Source of the DNA: an uncultured Veillonellaceae bacterium
Lineage (GTDB): Bacteria > Bacillota > Negativicutes > Veillonellales > Negativicoccaceae
Reading direction: 5' to 3'
Length of the DNA stretch: 6,280 bases
Assembly (NCBI GenBank): GCA_900556745.1
Contig: USPU01000049.1
Location: 1-6,280 of the forward strand
Shown here: positions 1 to 5,832 of the stretch, piece by piece
Numbering within the stretch: the first letter of the stretch is position 1
Layout of the letters: each line of letters starts with the position of its first letter
The notes under the pieces: model-generated
Database searches by the model: none
What the model saw: only the letters and a program-made list of their open reading frames with translations
What the model was told of the DNA's origin: nothing
Position numbers and translations under genes: made by a program

Positions 1-398
1 TGCGCCAAAACCGCTTCGGCGAAAATCGTACTCATGCCGAAGAGCGCCGACAGCCACATCCAGAAAATGGCGCCGGGACCGCCCGCCATGATGGCGGTCG
101 CAACGCCCGCGACGTTACCGGTGCCGACTTGCGCGGAAACCGCGACAGCCAGCGCTTGGAACGAGGAGATCGACTTGCCGTCCCGATCGGTATGCTGATA
201 TTTATACAGCTTACCGAAAACCTGACGCACCGCCGGTCCGAAACGGATAAATTGCGGCGCGCCGAGATACAGCGTAAAAAATAATCCCACGGCGACTAAA
301 CCGTACATGAGAACGGAGCTCCACAGTACCTCGTTGACAGCGGCAACAAATTGGGCCCAATACGTGAGAAGATCGGATAAAAGATTCTCTGTCGTCAT
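1..398 (-). CDS. Sodium:alanine symporter (AGCS family), N-terminal part, cut by window edge
   Basis: Inner-membrane carrier that takes up alanine (in some members glycine) with Na+. The first 132 codons are visible; the rest lies left of the window. Residues 106-121 (GGPGAIFWMWLSALFG) match the AGCS signature exactly. Just before them is the conserved GTGNVAGVATAI stretch (92-103), part of the substrate/ion-binding core. A first membrane segment spans about residues 25-46, ending in FFTLYLG, followed by the family-typical soluble link rich in R and Q. The ATG at 398 is chosen because an AGGGAG ribosome binding site lies 8 nt upstream and the N-terminal length fits the family. It is divergent from fumC and has its own promoter. 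With ald in the same window, alanine is the likely substrate, but this is inferred from context. Family assignment is very secure; exact substrate is not. Confidence 0.95.
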   Translation of the reverse strand, partial: MTTENLLSDLLTYWAQFVAAVNEVLWSSVLMYGLVAVGLFFTLYLGAPQFIRFGPAVRQVFGKLYKYQHTDRDGKSISSFQALAVAVSAQVGTGNVAGVATAIMAGGPGAIFWMWLSALFGMSTIFAEAVLA

Positions 399-406
399 AC
401 GCTCGT

Positions 407-412
407 CTCCCT
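407..412 (-). promoter_or_regulatory. Ribosome binding site of the AGCS symporter
   Basis: On the minus strand this reads AGGGAG, 8 nt before the ATG at 398. It supports that start codon. Confidence 0.75.
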
Positions 413-440
413 GGTAAATACATATGTATAAATCGAATCC

Positions 441-469
441 ATCTTATCACAAAAAATCATACATGACAA
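441..469 (-). promoter_or_regulatory. Promoter of the AGCS symporter gene
   Basis: On the minus strand, TTGTCA (464-469) is followed after exactly 17 nt by TAAGAT (441-446). This predicts transcription starting near 434, a short leader of about 35 nt, and then the ribosome binding site. It lies back to back with the fumC promoter; the two -35 boxes are 35 bp apart (470-504). Confidence 0.8.
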
Positions 470-504
470 TAAAATAGCAAGCGGTTTTTATATTTTTAAA
501 AAAT
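470..504. promoter_or_regulatory. AT-rich spacer between two divergent promoters
   Basis: These 35 bp separate the -35 boxes of the symporter and fumC promoters. They contain the near-palindrome ATTTTTAAAAAAT (492-504) and phased A/T runs, as in UP elements or bent DNA. A regulator bound here could act on both genes, but no known operator is recognised. Confidence 0.35.
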
Positions 505-533
505 TTGCGAAAAAAATACTTTATGCGTACAAT
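505..533 (+). promoter_or_regulatory. Promoter of fumC
   Basis: TTGCGA (505-510), a 17-nt spacer, then TACAAT (528-533). The predicted transcription start is near 540, which leaves a leader of about 99 nt before the chosen GTG start. A/T runs directly upstream could act as an UP element. Confidence 0.8.
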
Positions 534-537
534 TAAG

Positions 538-555
538 CCAAATCTGAAAATTTGG
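538..555 (+). other. Small hairpin at the 5' end of the fumC leader
   Basis: CCAAAT (538-543) pairs with ATTTGG (550-555) around a 6-nt loop, right at the predicted transcription start. It could be a 5' stabilising stem-loop. It is weak and may be chance. Confidence 0.3.
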
Positions 556-622
556 TGGTGAGGATCATGCGCGCCCGACCCGTTGTTACGCAGATGACGG
601 AACGCGTCGGCGCCGCATGGCC

Positions 623-632
623 AAGGGGAGGG
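623..632 (+). promoter_or_regulatory. Ribosome binding site that decides the fumC start
   Basis: AAGGGGAGGG lies 6 nt before GTG 639. None of the in-frame upstream starts (TTG 552, ATG 567, ATG 594) has a site this strong or as well spaced, so GTG 639 is preferred. Confidence 0.75.
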
Positions 633-638
633 AAAGGC

Positions 639-2021
639 GTGACTTATCGAGTAGAGCATGACACCATGGGCGAAGTGCGGGTTCCCGCGGAACGGAAATG
701 GGGCGCGCAAACCGAGCGTTCGTTTGAAAATTTCAAAATCGGTCAGCGGATGCCGCAGGAAATTATTCGGGCATTTGCGGTATTGAAAAAATGCGCGGCG
801 AAAGTGAACGCGGATCTCGGCAAATTGGACGCGAAGAAAGCGGACGTTATCGAAACCGTGTGCGATGAAATTTTAGCGGGTCAATGGCCTGATGAATTTC
901 CGCTGGTCGTGTACCAGACGGGCTCCGGCACGCAATCCAATATGAATGTGAACGAAGTGATCGCGCATATCGCCAATGAAAAATTGGCCGCTGAGGGCAA
1001 TTCGTTGCGGATTCATCCGAATGATGACGTGAACAGTTCGCAGTCCTCGAACGACACGTTCCCGACCGCGATGCATATCGCCGCGGTCGTGGCGTTGCAT
1101 GAAAAATTGTATCCGGCGCTGGCGGAACTGCGTCGCATTTTAGAGCAAAAGAGCGCGGAATTCATGGACATCGTCAAAATCGGTCGCACGCATTTGCAGG
1201 ACGCGACGCCCTTGACATTGGGCCAGGAAATTTCCGGTTGGGCGGCGATGCTGGAAGCTGCGGAAAAAATGATCAAGGAAAGCGAAACGCATCTCTACCC
1301 CCTCGCGTTGGGCGGTACCGCCGTCGGCACGGGACTCAATGCGCCGGAGGGGTTCGCGGAAGGCGTGGCGAAAGAAATCGCGCGCGCGACGGGCTATGAT
1401 TTCATTTCGTCCGCCAATAAATTTCACGCGCTGACCGCTCACGATCAATTCGTGTACAGCCACGGCGCTGTGGAAGCGCTCGCGATGAACGCATTCAAAA
1501 TTGCCAACGACGTGCGGTTGGCGGCGTGCGGACCGCGGGCCGGGTTGGCGGAAATCACGATTCCGGAAAATGAACCGGGCTCGTCCATCATGCCGGGCAA
1601 AGTGAATCCGACGCAATGCGAAGCGCTTACGATGGTGGCCTGTCGCGTCCACGGCAACAGCGCCACGATCGCGATGGCCTCGGCGCACGGTCAGTTTGAG
1701 TTGAACGTGTATAAACCGGTACTCATCGACGCGTATCTCGAATCCGTGCGTCTGCTGGGAGAGGCGTTGCATTCGTTTGCGGTTCATTGCGCGGAAGGTT
1801 TGGAACCGGATCGCGAACGCATTGCGCAAAACGTGCAGAACTCGCTCATGCTCGTCACGGCGCTCGCGCCGAAAATCGGTTATGAAAAAGCCGCGGAGAT
1901 CGCCAAAAAAGCGCACCGCGAAGGCACCGACCTCAAGAGCGCCGCGCTCGACCTCGGTTATGTCACCGCGGAAGAATACGACGAGATCGTCGTTCCCGCC
2001 GATATGGTGCATCCGAAATAA
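639..2021 (+). CDS. fumC: Class II fumarate hydratase (fumarase C)
   Basis: Cytosolic, iron-independent homotetramer that interconverts fumarate and (S)-malate. Starting from GTG 639 gives 460 residues, the usual FumC length. The N-terminus (YRVEHDTMGEVRVPAE, then WGAQTERS) matches the family start. Substrate-site motifs appear in order: TGSGTQSNMNVNE (94-106), HPNDDVNSSQSSNDT (126-140), GRTHLQDATP (182-191) and GSSIMPGKVNPTQCE (314-328). By alignment from memory with E. coli FumC, His185 and Ser315 correspond to catalytic His188 and Ser318; both are present. An open in-frame extension runs upstream to 552, but the ribosome binding site at 623-632 and the family length argue against it. The gene has its own promoter and a terminator 7 nt after the stop, so it is probably monocistronic. 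It would serve a reductive or oxidative dicarboxylate branch. Argininosuccinate lyase and aspartase share the fold, but these motifs are fumarase-specific. Confidence 0.97.
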   Translation: MTYRVEHDTMGEVRVPAERKWGAQTERSFENFKIGQRMPQEIIRAFAVLKKCAAKVNADLGKLDAKKADVIETVCDEILAGQWPDEFPLVVYQTGSGTQSNMNVNEVIAHIANEKLAAEGNSLRIHPNDDVNSSQSSNDTFPTAMHIAAVVALHEKLYPALAELRRILEQKSAEFMDIVKIGRTHLQDATPLTLGQEISGWAAMLEAAEKMIKESETHLYPLALGGTAVGTGLNAPEGFAEGVAKEIARATGYDFISSANKFHALTAHDQFVYSHGAVEALAMNAFKIANDVRLAACGPRAGLAEITIPENEPGSSIMPGKVNPTQCEALTMVACRVHGNSATIAMASAHGQFELNVYKPVLIDAYLESVRLLGEALHSFAVHCAEGLEPDRERIAQNVQNSLMLVTALAPKIGYEKAAEIAKKAHREGTDLKSAALDLGYVTAEEYDEIVVPADMVHPK

Positions 2022-2027
2022 ATACAT

Positions 2028-2053
2028 AAAAAGCCGCCGCGGCGGCTTTTTTT
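2028..2053 (+). terminator. Intrinsic terminator of fumC
   Basis: The perfect palindrome AAGCCGCCGCGGCGGCTT (2031-2048) is flanked by an A run and followed by seven T (2047-2053). It could also work on the minus strand through the A run. Confidence 0.9.
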
Positions 2054-2062
2054 ATTTAGAAA

Positions 2063-2076
2063 AAATAGAGTATGCT
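2063..2076 (+). repeat. Left arm of a 14-bp perfect inverted repeat
   Basis: AAATAGAGTATGCT; its exact reverse complement is at 2199-2212, with the ald promoter between the arms. It could be a pair of operator half-sites bridged by looping, or the ends of a small inserted element. Its core ATAGAGTATG recurs at 5850-5859. Confidence 0.6.
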
Positions 2077-2099
2077 GTTTTTATGGTATGCGTTTTTAT
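2070..2099 (+). repeat. Imperfect tandem direct repeat upstream of ald
   Basis: GTATGCTGTTTTTAT (2070-2084) is followed by GTATGCGTTTTTAT (2086-2099), with a period of 16 and a single-base indel between copies. It overlaps the left inverted-repeat arm. Function unknown. Confidence 0.5.
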
Positions 2100-2112
2100 T
2101 ATACGTCTCACA

Positions 2113-2122
2113 TCGCATGCGA
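2113..2122. repeat. 10-bp perfect palindrome upstream of ald
   Basis: TCGCATGCGA reads the same on both strands, about 75 bp upstream of the predicted ald transcription start. It is a possible dimeric regulator site; no regulator is assigned. Confidence 0.3.
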
Positions 2123-2156
2123 ATTTAGAAAACACTTGAAAAATAATGTTGTCATG

Positions 2157-2186
2157 TTGTTTGCGCGCGCGAAATAGTGCTATAAT
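2157..2186 (+). promoter_or_regulatory. Promoter of ald
   Basis: A perfect TATAAT -10 box (2181-2186) is preceded by an extended -10 TG at 2178-2179. A weak -35 box, TTGTTT (2157-2162), lies 18 nt upstream. Transcription should start near 2193, so the right inverted-repeat arm (2199-2212) would sit at about +7 to +20, where a bound protein could block elongation or initiation. Confidence 0.8.
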
Positions 2187-2198
2187 AACTTTGTTAAT

Positions 2199-2212
2199 AG
2201 CATACTCTATTT
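2199..2212 (-). repeat. Right arm of the 14-bp inverted repeat, in the ald leader
   Basis: AGCATACTCTATTT is the exact reverse complement of 2063-2076. It lies between the predicted transcription start and the ribosome binding site of ald. Confidence 0.6.
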
Positions 2213-2216
2213 ACTT

Positions 2217-2223
2217 AGGAGGT
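2217..2223 (+). promoter_or_regulatory. Ribosome binding site of ald
   Basis: AGGAGGT is complementary to the 16S 3' end and lies 6 nt before ATG 2230. It excludes the longer upstream in-frame reading that starts at TTG 2146. Confidence 0.9.
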
Positions 2224-2229
2224 CACAAC

Positions 2230-3351
2230 ATGCGTATTGGTGTAGCAAAAGAAATCAAAAATAACGAATTTCGTGTAGGTCTTACTCCGGCCGGCGCGCA
2301 CGCGTTAGTAGATGCGGGACATGAAGTATTCGTCGAAAAGGGAGCGGGCCTCGGTTCGTTCATTGAAGACAGCGAATACGAAGCGGTCGGCGCTAAAATC
2401 GTCGCGGATAAAAAGAAACTGTTCGACGATTCCGAAATGATCATTAAAGTAAAAGAGCCGATCGCGGAAGAATACGATCTCTTCCACGAAGGTCAGATCT
2501 TGTACACGTACCTGCACTTGGCGGCGGAACCGGCATTGACCGAAGCGCTGTTGAAACATAAAGTCATCAGTATCGCGTATGAAACGGTTCTCGGTCGTGA
2601 CGGCCGCAGCTTGCCGCTCTTGCAGCCGATGAGTGAAGTCGCGGGTCGCATGTCGATCCAGGTAGCGTCGCATTTCCTCGAAAAAATCAACGGCGGCAAA
2701 GGTAAATTAATGGGCGGCGTCGCCGGCGTATTACCGGCCAAAGTCACCATCGTCGGCGGCGGTACCGTAGGTACGAACGCGGCGAAAATGGCGGTCGGCA
2801 TGGGCGCGATCGTCACCATCATTGATAACAACCTCGACCGTTTGCGTCAGTTGGATGACATCTTCGGCGCTCGCGTACATACACTCGCGTCGAACCCGCT
2901 CAACATTGCGCAGGCCGTTAAAGAATCGGACGTTGTCATCGGTTCGGTATTGATTCCGGGCGCGAAAACACCGCAGCTCATCACCACGGAAATGGTCAAA
3001 GAAATGAGCCCGGGTTCGGTCATCGTCGACGTGGCGATCGACCAGGGCGGCGCGGTGCAATCGGTTGACGGTCCGACCACGCATGATGATCCGATCCGCA
3101 TGAAATACGGCGTGGTTCACTACTCGGTGGCCAACATGCCGGGCGCGGTAGCCAACACCTCGACCTACGCGTTGACGAACGCGACGCTGCCGGACGCGAT
3201 CGCGATTGCCAACAAAGGTTGGAAACAGGCGCTCAAAGACGACAAGGGTCTGGCGAACGGTTTGAACACGTTGGACGGATACGTTACGTTCAAAGGCGTA
3301 GCGGAAGCGCTCAACAAAGAATGCAAAGACGTCAACGATCTTTTGAAATAA
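2230..3351 (+). CDS. ald: Alanine dehydrogenase
   Basis: NAD-dependent cytosolic enzyme: L-alanine + NAD+ + water to pyruvate + ammonia + NADH, used mainly to catabolise alanine. The 373 residues match the family length of about 371. The N-terminal AlaDH/PNT domain begins [20 protein letters not shown], with Arg15, Lys75 and His96 at the substrate-binding and catalytic positions known from the Mycobacterium enzyme. The Rossmann domain starts at [17 protein letters not shown] (172-188, GxGxxG-type loop), with ribose-binding Asp199 at the end of the second strand. DVAIDQGG (267-274) carries the conserved Asp271. The single-chain length and absence of a transmembrane part argue against transhydrogenase subunit PntA, which shares the fold. 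ATG 2230 is fixed by an AGGAGGT site. The gene has its own promoter and terminator. The symporter at 1-398 could supply its substrate. The inverted repeat around its promoter suggests dedicated control, but no regulator is identified. Confidence 0.97.
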   Translation: MRIGVAKEIKNNEFRVGLTPAGAHALVDAGHEVFVEKGAGLGSFIEDSEYEAVGAKIVADKKKLFDDSEMIIKVKEPIAEEYDLFHEGQILYTYLHLAAEPALTEALLKHKVISIAYETVLGRDGRSLPLLQPMSEVAGRMSIQVASHFLEKINGGKGKLMGGVAGVLPAKVTIVGGGTVGTNAAKMAVGMGAIVTIIDNNLDRLRQLDDIFGARVHTLASNPLNIAQAVKESDVVIGSVLIPGAKTPQLITTEMVKEMSPGSVIVDVAIDQGGAVQSVDGPTTHDDPIRMKYGVVHYSVANMPGAVANTSTYALTNATLPDAIAIANKGWKQALKDDKGLANGLNTLDGYVTFKGVAEALNKECKDVNDLLK

Positions 3352-3358
3352 AACGAGC

Positions 3359-3392
3359 AAAAAAAATCCCCTTGCATAAGGGGATTTTTTTT
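3359..3392 (+). terminator. Intrinsic terminator of ald (probably bidirectional)
   Basis: ATCCCCTT (3366-3373) pairs with AAGGGGAT (3378-3385) around a GCAT loop, followed by eight T. The matching A run upstream lengthens the stem and would allow termination on the other strand. Confidence 0.92.
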
Positions 3393-3401
3393 ACTTGCGT
3401 T

Positions 3402-3430
3402 TTGTGAAACCGTGCGCAGACGGTTATAAT
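3402..3430 (+). promoter_or_regulatory. Promoter of pncB
   Basis: TTGTGA (3402-3407), a 17-nt spacer, then a perfect TATAAT (3425-3430). Transcription should start near 3437, giving a leader shorter than 20 nt. The spacer carries an inverted repeat listed separately. Confidence 0.85.
3408..3425. promoter_or_regulatory. Possible operator in the pncB promoter spacer
   Basis: AACCGT (3408-3413) and ACGGTT (3420-3425) form a perfect 6-bp inverted repeat separated by 6 bp, exactly filling the gap between -35 and -10. The overlapping TGAAACCGTGCGCA (3405-3418) also fits the CcpA cre consensus at 12 of 14 positions. A repressor bound here would block RNA polymerase. The regulator is unknown, and short repeats of this size can be chance. 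Confidence 0.35.
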
Positions 3431-3455
3431 AAGTGAAACATGTGGAGGGGATATG

Positions 3456-4901
3456 ATGAATACAGGCTTGGTCACGGATTTTTATCAATTGACAATGGCG
3501 CAGGGACTTTGGCGCATCGGCGCGCATGATGTGCCCTGCGTATTTGACCGCACATATCGCAACAATCCGTTCGGTGGCGGGTATACCGTCGTCGCGGGTC
3601 TGGAACACTTGGTCGATTTCATTCGAAATTTCCGGTACGGCGAAAGCGAAATCGCGTACTTACTCTCGTTGCATACTTTTGACGAGGGCTTTTTACAATG
3701 GCTCGCCGATTTTCGTTTTACGGGAGACATTTACGCGATGATCGAAGGCACGATTGCGTTCCCAGGCGAAGTGCTGCTGCGAATGGAAGCCCCCAAAGCG
3801 CAAGCGTTCTTGCTCGAAACGGGTCTGACGATGATCATGAATCACGAATCATTGATCGCGACCAAAGCGCGCCGCGTGCGTTCGGTGGCGGGCGATGATT
3901 TTTTGATGGAATTCGGTTTGCGTCGGGCGCAGGGAGAATCCGCCGGCCATTATGGCGCGCGCGCGTCGATTGTCGGCGGCTTCAACGCGACGAGCAACGT
4001 CGAAGCGGCGCGGCGTTTCGGTTTGTCGGCGGTCGGCACGATGGCGCATAGCTGGATCATGAGCTTTCCCGACGAACTCACCGCGTTCCGCGAATACGCG
4101 CGGCAGTACGATAACGCGACGCTGCTCGCCGATACGTACAACACGCTCGAGTCGGGCGTGCCGAACGCCATCACCGTCTTTAGGGAATTGCAGGAAGCGA
4201 ATCGTTTGCCGGAGAAATACGGTATCCGTCTGGATAGCGGCGACATCGCCTACCTCTCCCGCAAGGCGCGTGAAATGCTCGATGCGGCGGGATTTACCAC
4301 GGCCGGCATTACGGCATCAAACGACATTGATGAACGCACCGTGTTAAGTTTGAAACAGCAGGGGGCGGCGATTAACTCCTGGGGCATCGGCACCAAGATT
4401 ATTACCGCGGACGGTACCTCGGCGTTGGGCGGCATTTATAAATTGGCGGGACAGGAAGAAAACGGCGTATTGATTCCGAAAATGAAGTTCTCGGATCAGC
4501 CGGAAAAAATGACGGACCCGGGTCGTAAAGAAGTATTCCGCATTTCCCATCGCGACAACGGGAAATTGATCACCGATGTGTTGGCGTTGGCGGATGAAGA
4601 CATTTCTCCGGCGGAAGATTACGAACTGATCACGTACGAATATCCGTGGCGGCGCAAAAAATTGGCGGCGAATTCGTTCGACGTGCGTCGCATGCTGGAG
4701 CCGATCATGCAAGGCGGCGAACTCGTGTACGAACTGCCGAGCCTCGCTGCAATCAAGACGTATGCCGAAGCGCAATTCAAGCAGCTTTGGCCGGAATACA
4801 CGCGCCTGGACAATCCCGAAATACTTGAAATTAACCGTTCTCCGAAATTGCAACAATTGAAAGAGAAATTGATTCACGAACAGGTCGATAGCCTGCATTG
4901 A
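3456..4901 (+). CDS. pncB: Nicotinate phosphoribosyltransferase
   Basis: First enzyme of Preiss-Handler NAD salvage: nicotinate + PRPP + ATP to nicotinate mononucleotide; cytosolic. The 481 residues fit the Gram-positive type of NAPRTase. Motifs in order are LVTDFYQLTMAQG (5-17), FDRTYRNNPFGGGYTVVAGLE (30-50), MEFGLRRAQG (151-160), GTMAHSW (194-200), RLDSGDIAYLS (from 4229) and the phosphate-binding SWGIGTK (from 4379). His198 in GTMAHSW is the position of the phosphorylated His in yeast and human enzymes. Two ATGs are adjacent, at 3453 and 3456. The ribosome binding site GGAGG (3444-3448) is 7 nt from the second and only 4 nt from the first, so 3456 is preferred, though the difference is one residue. 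The gene stands alone with its own promoter and terminator. Nicotinamide-specific NAMPT is less likely given these motifs and the length. Confidence 0.96.
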   Translation: MNTGLVTDFYQLTMAQGLWRIGAHDVPCVFDRTYRNNPFGGGYTVVAGLEHLVDFIRNFRYGESEIAYLLSLHTFDEGFLQWLADFRFTGDIYAMIEGTIAFPGEVLLRMEAPKAQAFLLETGLTMIMNHESLIATKARRVRSVAGDDFLMEFGLRRAQGESAGHYGARASIVGGFNATSNVEAARRFGLSAVGTMAHSWIMSFPDELTAFREYARQYDNATLLADTYNTLESGVPNAITVFRELQEANRLPEKYGIRLDSGDIAYLSRKAREMLDAAGFTTAGITASNDIDERTVLSLKQQGAAINSWGIGTKIITADGTSALGGIYKLAGQEENGVLIPKMKFSDQPEKMTDPGRKEVFRISHRDNGKLITDVLALADEDISPAEDYELITYEYPWRRKKLAANSFDVRRMLEPIMQGGELVYELPSLAAIKTYAEAQFKQLWPEYTRLDNPEILEINRSPKLQQLKEKLIHEQVDSLH

Positions 4902-4932
4902 AAAAAGCGTTGCCGCGCGGCAACGCTTTTTT
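4901..4932 (+). terminator. Intrinsic terminator of pncB, starting on its stop codon
   Basis: All 32 bp form a perfect palindrome: six A, the GC-rich stem GCGTTGCCGCGCGGCAACGC (4907-4926), then six T. The first A is the last base of the TGA stop (4899-4901), so there is no 3' untranslated spacer. Symmetry suggests it works in both directions. Confidence 0.92.
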
Positions 4933-4934
4933 CG

Positions 4935-4962
4935 TTCGCGGAATGGTAAAATTCTGTATAAT
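4935..4962 (+). promoter_or_regulatory. Probable promoter of the frame-disrupted secreted-protein gene
   Basis: A perfect TATAAT -10 (4957-4962) stands shortly after the pncB terminator. The best -35 is TTCGCG (4935-4940) with a 16-nt spacer, which is poor. The -10 and its distance to the AGGAGG site make the call reasonable. Confidence 0.6.
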
Positions 4963-4971
4963 GAAGAGAAA

Positions 4972-4977
4972 AGGAGG
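4972..4977 (+). promoter_or_regulatory. Ribosome binding site that selects ATG 4984 over ATG 4980
   Basis: AGGAGG lies 6 nt before ATG 4984 but only 2 nt before ATG 4980. The two ATGs are in different frames, so this spacing fixes the frame in which translation starts, namely the one encoding the signal peptide. Confidence 0.8.
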
Positions 4978-4983
4978 CAATGC

Positions 4984-5624
4984 ATGGCAAAGCATTTGAC
5001 ATATCTTACCGCGGCATTACTCGCGGCCTTGGCGGTCACGACCAACGCGAAACCTTTTGGCAAAACGCCGAGGTGCTTCAAGCGACATTCGCCGACGGCA
5101 ACGTGGCGGATGTATTTGTGATGCGCATGACGACCGCAGAATTTCAGCGGGCGTTGGGAAAACGGTCCGCGCAGGCTTTGCGCGACGGCTTGGGACCGGC
5201 GCCGAGCGCATCCGCGAAGCAGGTGCTCGCAAGGCTCGCGCCAAGTCGCGACGACGTGCAGAAACAACTGGACCGCGTGGTGCAGCGCCTTAATGAACGG
5301 TTGACGGAGGATCTTTTCGCCGCCGCGCTCATGCAGGTCCGAACCGAAGGAAAAATATTGCAAATGCGCGCCGATTTCGCGCCGATCGCCGATGCGAAAA
5401 TCACGGCGTATACGCCGCTGACGCGCCGCTTGGCAAACGGCCAGCCGTATTGGGGGCAAAGCGCGCGCTACCGTGAGCGGGTGATTACGAAACCGGGCGT
5501 GCCGCCGGCGGAAGCGGTCGTGACCATTACTGCGCAATTGTTCCCGCGAGAAGACGGCTGGGCTATCGCGTATACCATCATTGACGGCGACAGTAAGGAT
5601 AAAAGCAAGAAAACGGGTAAATAA
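4984..5624 (+). CDS. Secreted protein of unknown function, split by an apparent -1 frameshift
   Basis: I do not recognise the family. From ATG 4984, with an ideal AGGAGG site, the frame encodes a clear Sec signal peptide: MAKH, a hydrophobic core LLAALAV, and TTNA as the likely cleavage site at residues 19-22. It then hits TGA at 5119-5121 after 45 codons. The body of the protein (FWQNAEVLQATFADG onward to TAA 5622-5624) lies one base back, in the frame of ATG 4980, whose own N-terminus (MHGKAFDISYRGITRG) looks like no leader. Restoring one T in the T run at 5055-5058 joins them into a 213-residue secreted protein. The body has a helical, charged middle (about 50-130), a strand-rich region with PYWGQSARYRERV (155-167) and EDGWAIAYTIIDGD (190-203), and a Lys-rich tail. 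It may be a pseudogene, a phase-variable gene or a sequencing error; ribosomal slippage is possible but unsupported. Confidence 0.75.
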
Positions 5625-5636
5625 AACATAATCGGG

Positions 5637-5704
5637 CAACAAGAAAAGAGGCGACCGCTCAAAAGTGGGTTTTAAACCACCTAGTTGAGCCGGTCACCTC
5701 TAGT
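5637..5704 (-). ncRNA. Probable small hairpin RNA of about 65 nt, minus strand
   Basis: A consensus promoter points at this stretch and would start transcription near 5704, three bases before a long hairpin. The outer stem pairs 5647-5662 with 5685-5701: 15 Watson-Crick pairs, one bulged C, and the pair 5652/5696, which is a C-A mismatch on the plus strand but a G-U wobble in the minus-strand RNA. That favours the minus strand as the transcribed one. An inner hairpin pairs 5665-5668 with 5677-5680 around an A/T loop. Directly after the stem the minus strand reads TTTTCTTGTT, a terminator-like tail. The RNA would therefore be almost entirely one stem-loop. Only 12 nt separate its 3' end from the stop codon of the secreted-protein gene, so it could act on or terminate that mRNA. 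Alternatives are a bare bidirectional terminator or a remnant of a mobile element end. No known RNA family is assigned. Confidence 0.6.
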
Positions 5705-5710
5705 ACCGTT

Positions 5711-5739
5711 ACTATACACGGATTGTTGAAAGGTGTCAA
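5711..5739 (-). promoter_or_regulatory. Near-consensus promoter of the hairpin RNA
   Basis: On the minus strand a perfect TTGACA (5734-5739) is followed after 17 nt by TATAGT (5711-5716). It is the best -35 box in the window and it reads away from the only nearby protein gene on its right, so it has no obvious protein target. Confidence 0.75.
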
Positions 5740-5832
5740 GGGACATTCTTTAACGCGCGAATAAAGGGCACATCCACCAAGAGGTAAGCGGTTCGTTTTT
5801 GTCTTTTGCTTTTCTTATTGCATGTATTATAT

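Noticed and set aside
1140..2027. A 295-codon minus-strand frame antisense to fumC
   Set aside because: It is entirely opposite a certain gene, has Arg/His-rich low-information composition, and no promoter or ribosome binding site is seen.
2083..2139. An 18-codon frame (MVCVFIIRLTSHANLENT) in the ald upstream region
   Set aside because: It has no ribosome binding site and lies upstream of the predicted ald transcription start.
2063..2212. The inverted-repeat interval as a MITE
   Set aside because: No target-site duplication is visible next to the arms (left flank ATTTAGAA, right flank ACTTAGGA), and there is only one copy in the window. It is kept only as an alternative to paired operators.
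2731..3360. A 209-codon minus-strand frame antisense to ald
   Set aside because: Same reasoning: opposite a fully conserved enzyme, with a biased composition and no start signals.
5050..5066. Programmed -1 ribosomal frameshifting at CCTTTTGG
   Set aside because: The zero-frame codons CCT TTT GGC do not form a standard X XXY YYZ slippery heptamer, and I see no clear downstream stem-loop or upstream Shine-Dalgarno-like stimulator. A one-base deletion or sequencing error is simpler.
4344..5642. A 432-codon open frame on the minus strand
   Set aside because: It runs antisense through the end of pncB, a perfect terminator, a promoter and the next gene. Its Arg/His/Phe-rich product has no recognisable motif and there is no ribosome binding site. 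It is a shadow of G+C-rich third codon positions.
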